Shown: one piece after another, positions 1 through 5,935 of the stretch
Layout of the letters: every line of letters starts with the position of its first letter
How positions within the stretch are numbered: the first letter of the stretch is position 1
From: Bacilli bacterium
GTDB taxonomy: Bacteria > Bacillota_I > Bacilli_A > RFN20 > CAG-288
Assembly (NCBI GenBank): GCA_900763245.1
Contig: CAAFJQ010000071.1
Location: forward strand, 1 to 7,789
DNA: 7,789 bases
Reading direction: 5' to 3'
Made by a program: the position numbers and the translations under genes
Notes under the pieces: generated by a model
What the model was told of the DNA's origin: nothing
Database searches by the model: none
What the model saw: the letters and a program-made list of their open reading frames with translations, nothing else

Positions 1-12
1 ATAAAGAGTATA

Positions 13-18
13 TATAAT
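13..18 (+). promoter_or_regulatory. Probable -10 box of the typA promoter
   Basis: A perfect TATAAT lies 50 bases before the typA start codon, in an AT-rich stretch. The -35 element would fall outside the window, so only half of the promoter can be judged. Transcription would begin near base 25 and give a leader of roughly 45 nt. That leader holds a small possible hairpin, ACGC (38-41) with GCGT (48-51) around six T, just before the ribosome site. Confidence 0.5.
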
Positions 19-68
19 AAAAAAGTTTGTTTTTAGGACGCTTTTTTGCGTTGTAAGGAGATTAGCTT

Positions 69-1904
69 ATGAATGATAAAATCAGAAACGTTGCGATCAT
101 CGCTCACGTCGATCACGGCAAAACCACACTTGTCGATGCTTTGCTTAAGTCAAGCGGTACTTTCCGTGACAACGAAAAAGTCATGACACGCGCCCTGGAT
201 TCGAATCCTCTCGAACACGAAAGAGGAATCACAATCCTTGCAAAGACCACTGCTATTAATTACAAAGATACAAAGATCAATATCGTCGACACTCCTGGCC
301 ACGCCGATTTCTCAGGCGAAGTCGAGAGAATTATGAACATGGTCGATGGTGTCTGCCTTCTTATCGATGCTTTCGATGGACCGATGCCTCAGACCCGCTT
401 CGTTCTCAAGCAAGCTATCTCTTATCATCTTAAGACAGTTGTCGTCATCAATAAGGTCGATAGACCTGGCGCTGATCCGGAACGTGCTCTTAATGCTGTT
501 TTGGAGCTCTTCATGGATTTGGGTGCCGATGATTCTCAGCTCGATTTTCCTGTTGTCTATACTTCTGCTTTGAATATCACTTCCTCTTATTCCGATAAGC
601 CCGAAGATCAGAAGCCTGGCATGGATCCTCTCTTTGATACCATTCTTAAGACGATTCCTGCTCCTAGCGCTGATGAGACAAAGCCTCTTCAGTTCCAGCC
701 TTCCCTTCTTGACTACAACAAGTATGTCGGAAGAATCGGTATCGGAAGAGTCGATAGAGGAACAATCCATCTCAATGATGCTGTCACCTGCATCCGTCTT
801 GATGGTTCTACAACACAGTTCAAGGTTGCAAAGCTCTTTGCTTTCCACGGCTTAGACAGAATCGATGTCGATGAGGTCAAAGCCGGCGATATTTGCGGCG
901 TTGCCGGTCTTCCCGATATTATGGTCGGTGAGACTGTCTGCCCCAATGATTGCTTAGAAGCCCTTCCTCCCCTTCGTATCGATGAACCGACAATGCGTAT
1001 GACTTTCGCTGCCAACTCTTCTCCATTCAGCGGAAAAGAAGGCACGCTTCTTACTGCCCAGAAGATTCAGGATCGTCTTTATGAGGAATCTCAGAGAGAC
1101 GTCTCTATGAGGATCGACATCGATCACACCGATCAGTCCTTCGTTGTCACAGGACGTGGCGAACTTCATCTTTCCGTTCTCATCGAAACGATGAGAAGAG
1201 AAGGATTCGAACTTCAGGTCTCCAAGCCTCAGGTCATCATCAAGGTGATCGATGGCGTTGAATGCGAACCGTACGAAGACCTTCAAATCGATGTTCCGGA
1301 TGAATATGCAGGCGCAGTCATGCAGTTGGTCGGAAACCGCTCTGCCGAAACCATCAATATGACCAGTGAAAACGGTCAGACAAGACTTGTCTATGTCATT
1401 CCTTCTCGTGGCCTTATCTCCTTCATGAACCAGTTCATGACAGCGACAAAGGGATACGGTATCATCAACCACTCCTTCAAGGAGTTCCGTCCGAAGGTTA
1501 ATAGAGCCATCGGTCAAAGAAGCGCCGGTGTTCTTGTTGCAACAGATGACGGAAAGTCCACAGCTTATGCGCTTAAATCCGCTGAAGACCGCGGAACCTT
1601 GTTCATCGGCCCTGGTGTTGAAGTCTATGAGGGTATGATCGTCGGTGAGAACAAATATAATACCGATTTGGCTGTCAATGTTGTCAGAACCAAATCCTTA
1701 GGAAACCAGCGCTCTGCCAATAAGGACGTCACAGTCGTTCTCAAGTCTCCTAGAAGAATGTCTTTGGAAGACTGCCTTGACTATATCAATACTGATGAGC
1801 TCTGTGAGATCACTCCGAAGTCCATCCGTATGAGAAAGAAGATTCTGGATACTGCCGAAAGAAAGAAATACGAAGCACATCATCCGGAAGAATTCGAAAA
1901 GTAA
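69..1904 (+). CDS. typA: Translational GTPase TypA/BipA
   Basis: TypA (BipA) is an EF-G-like GTPase that binds the ribosome and helps 50S assembly and growth under cold or other stress. At 611 residues it is full length for the family (about 605-615). The GTPase motifs are intact: G1 AHVDHGKTT (12-20), the RGIT switch I (52-55), DTPGH (74-78), NKVD (128-131) and SA (166-167). After the G domain come the beta-barrel domain II, an EF-G-like domain III with GRGELHLSVLIE from residue 362, a domain V-like part, and the TypA-specific C-terminal domain with GPGVEVYEGMIVGE and the ending TPKSIRMRKKIL. The ATG is supported by AAGGAG at 55-60, eight bases upstream. It is transcribed alone in this window and ends at a hairpin terminator directly after the TAA. 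The identification is secure. Confidence 0.98.
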   Translation: MNDKIRNVAIIAHVDHGKTTLVDALLKSSGTFRDNEKVMTRALDSNPLEHERGITILAKTTAINYKDTKINIVDTPGHADFSGEVERIMNMVDGVCLLIDAFDGPMPQTRFVLKQAISYHLKTVVVINKVDRPGADPERALNAVLELFMDLGADDSQLDFPVVYTSALNITSSYSDKPEDQKPGMDPLFDTILKTIPAPSADETKPLQFQPSLLDYNKYVGRIGIGRVDRGTIHLNDAVTCIRLDGSTTQFKVAKLFAFHGLDRIDVDEVKAGDICGVAGLPDIMVGETVCPNDCLEALPPLRIDEPTMRMTFAANSSPFSGKEGTLLTAQKIQDRLYEESQRDVSMRIDIDHTDQSFVVTGRGELHLSVLIETMRREGFELQVSKPQVIIKVIDGVECEPYEDLQIDVPDEYAGAVMQLVGNRSAETINMTSENGQTRLVYVIPSRGLISFMNQFMTATKGYGIINHSFKEFRPKVNRAIGQRSAGVLVATDDGKSTAYALKSAEDRGTLFIGPGVEVYEGMIVGENKYNTDLAVNVVRTKSLGNQRSANKDVTVVLKSPRRMSLEDCLDYINTDELCEITPKSIRMRKKILDTAERKKYEAHHPEEFEK

Positions 1905-1905
1905 A

Positions 1906-1956
1906 CGAAACGAAAAAAGTTGCGACATTGATTGTACCGCAACTTTTTTTGTTTCG
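1906..1956. terminator. Bidirectional intrinsic terminator between typA and the lipoprotein gene
   Basis: The arms CGAAACGAAAAAAGTTGCG (1906-1924) and CGCAACTTTTTTTGTTTCG (1938-1956) pair over 19 bp with a single G-U, around a 13-nt loop. The GC-rich top of the stem followed by a run of T is present on both strands, because the A-run opposite gives T when read in reverse. It starts two bases after the typA stop and lies about 30 bases beyond the stop of the convergent minus-strand gene, so it can serve both. Confidence 0.9.
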
Positions 1957-1958
1957 AT

Positions 1959-1976
1959 CAAAGTGAAATGACTTTG
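1959..1976. repeat. Short inverted repeat beside the shared terminator
   Basis: CAAAGT (1959-1964) and ACTTTG (1971-1976) form a 6-bp inverted repeat around six bases. For the minus-strand transcript it would be a small weak hairpin just before the main terminator stem. It has no T-run of its own and may be chance. Confidence 0.3.
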
Positions 1977-1985
1977 TTATTCAGA

Positions 1986-2939
1986 TTATTTTAGGCTGGC
2001 AACCTGCCCGTAGAAGAGAGGAATGTCTTCTGACATGGATGCGAAGAGGAATGTCTTGTCAAAAGTGAAATCAAAAGCAATTTTCGAAGGTGTTTCTGTT
2101 GAAGTCGGTCCACTATACGTGAATGATGTACCATAGACACCTTCCTTATCGAACCTGAATTGATTGATCTGTCTTTCAGCGTTTCCGTTCTGAATGAACT
2201 TTGAATCGTCGCTGTTGATTTCGAATTTTGGAATTCTGACATCGATGAGACTAGAATTCATTTTCTGTGTGAATATCTTGCTGGAATCGACAGTCTTTCC
2301 TTCTTTTGGCATCAATACACGGAAAGTTGTCTTTGAAAGAGAAAGCTCGGCCATTACGAAATCATCATCTTCATAATACTTTCCCTGGTCATAATAGGAG
2401 ACATAATCATAAGAACCTTTTCCGTTGAAAGAGAGTCCCTTCTTTTCGCTACATGCTTCAGGGAAGGCGTCCTTGAATTCAAAGTAGGAGAAATAATAGA
2501 GACCGGGATCATAGATGGTGTCCATATTGACTTTGAAATAGTCTCTGATGGCTTTGTTCAGTTCATCTTTTGTTCCTTCGAATGTGGCAACGCTGTCTCT
2601 GAATTTTCCCTCGTCAGTGTTTCCAGGTGTAGCTGCTGTTGCAAAGGTGTCTTTCAACAATAGATGCTCCATCTCTACATTCATCAATGCATACAACGTA
2701 TTGAAACCGTCATCATCGTTTGCGTATTGGTCGATCAGTTTAGAACCGATAGGCGAATATAGTCCGTTATCTGTGCTGAAGTCATTTGCTAGGCATTTGT
2801 CTTTTAATTCCTGAGTCAATGATTCATCAATTTTAGGAAGACTGGAAAGAGCCTTTCTTTGATCTTTGAATTCTGCTGTTTTTCCTGAGCAGGAAAAGAG
2901 AAGGGATAAGAGCAATAAATACGAATATCTGTGTTTCAT
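1986..2939 (-). CDS. Serpin-family-like surface lipoprotein (divergent)
   Basis: This 317-residue protein begins with a lipoprotein signal: a basic start, a leucine-rich core and a lipobox LFSC ending at Cys17. It should therefore be lipid-anchored on the outer face of the membrane. The rest resembles the serpin fold in order. YSPIGS (61-66) matches the early serpin SP(L/I)S motif. LYYFSYFEF (147-155) fits the strand that normally ends in a conserved Trp. FNGKGSYDYVSYY (171-183) and GKYYEDDDF (186-194) follow, then RVLMPKEG (207-214), VRIPKFEI (234-241), a hinge-like DKEGVYGTS (264-272), FDKTFLF (293-299) and PLFYGQVASL (307-316), which is like the serpin ending LFxGRVxNP. Serpins usually have about 370-400 residues, so this one is short. 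Its hinge is not of the Ala-rich inhibitory type, and inhibition of a protease is therefore uncertain. TAAGGAG ten bases upstream of the ATG supports the start. It lies downstream of the ABC gene on the same strand. The lipoprotein call is firm; the serpin call comes from motif reading. Confidence 0.75.
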   Translation of the reverse strand: MKHRYSYLLLLSLLFSCSGKTAEFKDQRKALSSLPKIDESLTQELKDKCLANDFSTDNGLYSPIGSKLIDQYANDDDGFNTLYALMNVEMEHLLLKDTFATAATPGNTDEGKFRDSVATFEGTKDELNKAIRDYFKVNMDTIYDPGLYYFSYFEFKDAFPEACSEKKGLSFNGKGSYDYVSYYDQGKYYEDDDFVMAELSLSKTTFRVLMPKEGKTVDSSKIFTQKMNSSLIDVRIPKFEINSDDSKFIQNGNAERQINQFRFDKEGVYGTSFTYSGPTSTETPSKIAFDFTFDKTFLFASMSEDIPLFYGQVASLK

Positions 2940-3086
2940 TTCGTTTTATCTCCTTACCTATATAATATTTGAAATCGCGCGAATATCTCATAAGAAAAAC
3001 AAATTTCTTCTTCTTCTTTAATGCTGAAAGCATTGACAATTTTTAAAAATGTCAATGACAAAATCAAGAACTTGTCTTTTCTTATG
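2940..3086 (-). other. 147-bp gap between ABC gene and lipoprotein gene: overlapping hairpins, no clear terminator
   Basis: Two inverted repeats overlap here. AATGCT/AGCATT around GAA occupies 3020-3034, and CATTGACA/TGTCAATG (3031-3038 and 3050-3057) encloses an A/T core. They share bases 3031-3034, so they cannot both form. Neither is followed by a T-run on the minus strand, so read-through from the ABC gene into the lipoprotein gene is possible. A TATTAT (2962-2967, minus) could be a -10 box but lacks a recognisable -35. A purine-rich (GAA)4 on the minus strand (3005-3016) lies between. No convincing gene is present. Confidence 0.5.
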
Positions 3087-5804
3087 TTATTCGGTTCTCA
3101 GTGCAACAACAGGATCTTTCTTTGCTGCAGAGCGAGAAGGGATAAGACCGGCGATAGTAGTAAGTAGGATAGAGACAAGAATGATGATAATGGCAGAAAG
3201 AGGAGACAGATTTGCAATAGCGAAGATCATTGGATAGTTATGATGGATGACGATATTCAGAATTGTCTGTATCAAATAGGTGATGAGAATGCCGAAGATA
3301 CCGGAGAACGATCCAATGATGAGCGTCTCTGCATTGAAGAGATGAGAGACATCCTTCTTTCTTCCGCCTAATGCGCGGATAATACCGATTTCTTTGATTC
3401 TCTCCATCACGGAGACGTAAGTGATGATGCCGATCATGACAGTAGAGACAACCAAAGACAATGCGGTAAAGCAGACCAAAGCGATTGTGACAATATCGAT
3501 GATATTGTTGATCATCGTGATGACGACCTGAAGATTGTCCTGATAATTGATATCGTCTCGGTCTTGATCAGTTACTTCTTTTCCATTGATGATCAATGTT
3601 TCATCGGAGTTCCATCTATCCAGATAATCAGTCACCAAGTATTTGTTGTCAAATGATTTTGGATAGAAATTGATGCTTGATGGTATTCTGTTTCCGCCGA
3701 TGGAATTCAACGTCAGTGTGGTGGAAGTCATTCCTCCTGACGAGGAGGAGCCTAAAAACATGCTTAAAAGCCCAGCCATGGAATTGCTTTCGCCTAAGTA
3801 TCCATAGTTGTTTTTATATACTGTTCCTTCATATTCAAGGGAATAGGTATAGTAGATACCATAATAGACAGTCTGTTTGAATCCTAAGAGTGTCTTTTCA
3901 TATTTGCCTGAAGGATAGCCATCTGCTTTTGGATTCTCTTCCATGTATTCACGAAGGAAAGAAGAAATTTTGGAATTGTAGTTGTCCTTTAAATATCTTT
4001 CCGTGAACTTCGGCGTGTAGAAGAATCCGGTTTTCAAAGATGTGTACTGCCTTCCCTCTTTCGGCTTTAAGACACCGACTACTTTCAGTTTTATTCCGTT
4101 CTCCCAAGAGGAGTCTCTTGTATAGGAATAAAAGAATGGTCTTGTCTTTTTGCTGGTTGAGCCTGTATTCTCAGTGAGAATGGTATCATTAGGATAATAA
4201 TAGAAGTCCTTATTCATCAGTTCTGATATAGCAATCTGTTTGCTTTGCTGGAACTTGCTATCATCATATTTGCTGTCATTTGTAAACTTATAGATGAGAT
4301 TCATGAAAGTATCCTGACTATAATAGCCTAAGAGTGTCAGAAGGAAGTCAGTCACATCCTCGTTTCTGTTTAAAACGAGCATGATTTCATCTTCTTCCTG
4401 AGCGACTTTGCCTTCTACGATATCATATTGCGATAAAAGGTAATCGGTATTGGAAAGAGACTGAGAGAAAGAATCGCCGATTGAAGAAATGACACTGGAA
4501 TAGGAGGAGTATTCTGTTTTTTCTACAATGCTGGATGCAATTGAGAGAATGGCAGACAAGGAGAATTCAGTTCCTTTGTCATATCCGTTGATATCATCGC
4601 TTGTATAGATGTTGTTGTTGACATTGATTCCATAATTGTAGGCGATGTCTTCATAGTATTCTTTTGGCATCTCTTTGATGTAGTTGACATAATCTTCAGT
4701 GATCTTGTTGCTGATCATCATGTTTCCCATCTGGTTGGCGGAATTGATCAAGGATTCGATCATGAAATCGACATCGACATAGCCGTCTTTTGTTCCGCCT
4801 TTCACGATATCGGACTTTGTCCCTGTATCAGTCGCGTTCATCATTTTGCTGATGTCATATCCCTCTTTCTTGACTGTTACTGGGTTTCCGGAGAGCATCT
4901 CATCCTGAATCGAGTCAATATACCTGGTGACACCCCCAGAAACGGATAAGACAGCGGAGACGCCGATGATGCCAATAGAGGCTGCGATGATGATCATCGC
5001 TGTTCTTTTTGCTTTTACCCAGAGATTCTTTGCGGAGAGGGTAAAAGCAGTAAGCCAGCTCATCTTCGCTTTTTCTTTTACCTCATAGACAGGTTTGTTC
5101 TCTCTTTCCTTCATTTCCTCTTCTTCGCTGTAGGGGTTGGTATCATCGACTACTTTGCCATCCAATAGTGAGACGATTCTTGTCGAATAATCTTTTGCAA
5201 GCTCTGGATTGTGGGTGACCATGATGACAAGGCGTTCGTTTGAAATCTCTTTGATCAGATCCATGATCTGAACAGATGTCTTGGAATCCAAGGCGCCGGT
5301 CGGCTCATCGGCTAAAAGAATCTCAGGTTCATTGACAAGAGCTCTTGCAATAGCGACCCTCTGACATTGTCCGCCTGATAATTGATTCGGTTTTTTCTTA
5401 TACAGATCTTTCAGTCCGACTCTGTCGAGCGCTCTTTTTGCACGCTCTTCTCTTTCTTCTTTGGATACACCGCTGATCGTCAAAGCGAGTTCGACATTTT
5501 CAAGGATATTTTCCTGTGGAATCAGGTTATAGCTTTGGAAGATGAAACCGATACGATGATTGCGATAGATATCCCAGTCTCTGTCATTGAAATTGATTGT
5601 TGATTTTCCGTCGATGACAAGATTTCCGGAAGTGTAGTGATCCAGTCCGCCTAAAATATTGAGGAGTGTTGTTTTTCCACAGCCGGAGGGACCTAAAATA
5701 GAGACAAACTCATTCTTTCTGAAACAGATAGAGACATCTTTCAAGGCTTTGACTTCCGCCCCTTTCATCTCATAGTTTTTGATGATGTGTTCTAATCTTA
5801 GCAT
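3087..5804 (-). CDS. Fused ABC transporter, ATPase plus FtsX/MacB-type permease
   Basis: This 905-residue membrane protein joins both halves of a type VII (MacB/LolCDE/FtsX-like) ABC system in one chain. The N-terminal ATPase has Walker A GPSGCGKTT (38-46), the Q-loop Gln90, the signature LSGGQ (142-146), Walker B ILLADE (162-167) followed by PTGALDS, and the H-loop His198. A charged linker leads to the first membrane helix (about 268-290). A Ser/Tyr/Asn-rich outer domain of about 470 residues follows. Three more helices (about 770-798, 826-852 and 868-890) form the FtsX domain, with the coupling segment ERIKEIGIIRALGG. Such proteins do not carry substrate through a channel. They use ATP to move the outer domain and so expel, extract or sense molecules at the envelope. 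The substrate cannot be told from the sequence. AGGAGG (5815-5820) lies ten bases before the ATG. It sits upstream of the serpin-like lipoprotein and is divergent from the actin-like gene. The ATPase signature continues with Cys147 where Gln is usual. No frameshift or missing motif is seen. Confidence 0.93.
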   Translation of the reverse strand: MLRLEHIIKNYEMKGAEVKALKDVSICFRKNEFVSILGPSGCGKTTLLNILGGLDHYTSGNLVIDGKSTINFNDRDWDIYRNHRIGFIFQSYNLIPQENILENVELALTISGVSKEEREERAKRALDRVGLKDLYKKKPNQLSGGQCQRVAIARALVNEPEILLADEPTGALDSKTSVQIMDLIKEISNERLVIMVTHNPELAKDYSTRIVSLLDGKVVDDTNPYSEEEEMKERENKPVYEVKEKAKMSWLTAFTLSAKNLWVKAKRTAMIIIAASIGIIGVSAVLSVSGGVTRYIDSIQDEMLSGNPVTVKKEGYDISKMMNATDTGTKSDIVKGGTKDGYVDVDFMIESLINSANQMGNMMISNKITEDYVNYIKEMPKEYYEDIAYNYGINVNNNIYTSDDINGYDKGTEFSLSAILSIASSIVEKTEYSSYSSVISSIGDSFSQSLSNTDYLLSQYDIVEGKVAQEEDEIMLVLNRNEDVTDFLLTLLGYYSQDTFMNLIYKFTNDSKYDDSKFQQSKQIAISELMNKDFYYYPNDTILTENTGSTSKKTRPFFYSYTRDSSWENGIKLKVVGVLKPKEGRQYTSLKTGFFYTPKFTERYLKDNYNSKISSFLREYMEENPKADGYPSGKYEKTLLGFKQTVYYGIYYTYSLEYEGTVYKNNYGYLGESNSMAGLLSMFLGSSSSGGMTSTTLTLNSIGGNRIPSSINFYPKSFDNKYLVTDYLDRWNSDETLIINGKEVTDQDRDDINYQDNLQVVITMINNIIDIVTIALVCFTALSLVVSTVMIGIITYVSVMERIKEIGIIRALGGRKKDVSHLFNAETLIIGSFSGIFGILITYLIQTILNIVIHHNYPMIFAIANLSPLSAIIIILVSILLTTIAGLIPSRSAAKKDPVVALRTE

Positions 5805-5838
5805 AGGCTTTCTCCCTCCTTATAAAACGGCTTGGAAT

Positions 5839-5867
5839 ATTATAAATTAAACATTTTCATCAATGAA
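5839..5867 (-). promoter_or_regulatory. Candidate promoter of the ABC transporter gene
   Basis: On the minus strand a perfect TATAAT (5839-5844) lies 34 bases before the start codon. At 17-bp spacing the -35 position reads TTCATT (5862-5867), a weak match to TTGACA. Transcription would start near 5832 and leave a short leader containing AGGAGG. The weak -35 overlaps an inverted repeat, which suggests control by a regulator. Confidence 0.5.
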
Positions 5868-5868
5868 A
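5855..5868. repeat. Inverted repeat over the ABC -35 region (possible operator)
   Basis: TTTCAT (5855-5860) and ATGAAA (5863-5868) form a perfect 6-bp dyad with a 2-bp spacer. It covers the -35 region of the candidate minus-strand promoter, where a repressor or activator site would be expected. A second dyad, CTTTTC (5900-5905) with GAAAAG (5916-5921), lies in the same divergent gap near the actin-like gene. Both are short and AT-rich, so chance is possible. Confidence 0.35.
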
Positions 5869-5900
5869 TATTGCATGGCATTTTTTCTCATAATCGTTTC

Positions 5901-5929
5901 TTTTCTTATGAAAGAGAAAAGTGTAAGAT
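5901..5929 (+). promoter_or_regulatory. Weak candidate promoter before the MreB-like gene
   Basis: TAAGAT (5924-5929) matches the -10 consensus at five of six bases. At 17-bp spacing the -35 position reads TTTTCT, which is poor. If this -10 is used, transcription would start at or within a base or two of the ATG at 5936, giving a leaderless or nearly leaderless message. That would fit the missing Shine-Dalgarno sequence. No better promoter was found in the gap. Confidence 0.3.
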
Positions 5930-5935
5930 ATTAGT

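Noticed and set aside
312..848. Long minus-strand open frame (178 codons) inside typA
   Set aside because: It lies fully antisense to a well-conserved gene, has no family resemblance, and reflects the codon pattern of typA. The minus-strand frame at 954-1517 was dismissed for the same reason.
1991..2242. Minus-strand 83-codon frame inside the lipoprotein gene, as evidence of a frameshift
   Set aside because: The main frame runs through to a serpin-like C-terminus, so no frameshift is needed.
3005..3016. (TTC)4 triplet repeat as a phase-variation tract
   Set aside because: Four units are too few, it lies about 65 bp before the start codon, and it does not overlap a convincing promoter.
2833..3039. 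Minus-strand 68-codon frame overlapping the start of the lipoprotein gene
   Set aside because: It overlaps the lipoprotein signal in another frame, has no ribosome site, and gives a lysine-run sequence from the GAA repeat without any recognisable domain.
3050..3055. Perfect TTGACA on the minus strand as a -35 for the lipoprotein gene
   Set aside because: At 16-18 bp spacing no -10-like sequence follows; it is part of the palindrome.
3031..3057. CATTGACA/TGTCAATG palindrome as terminator of the ABC gene
   Set aside because: No T-run follows the stem on the minus strand and the core is A/T only. I kept it as a possible regulatory dyad.
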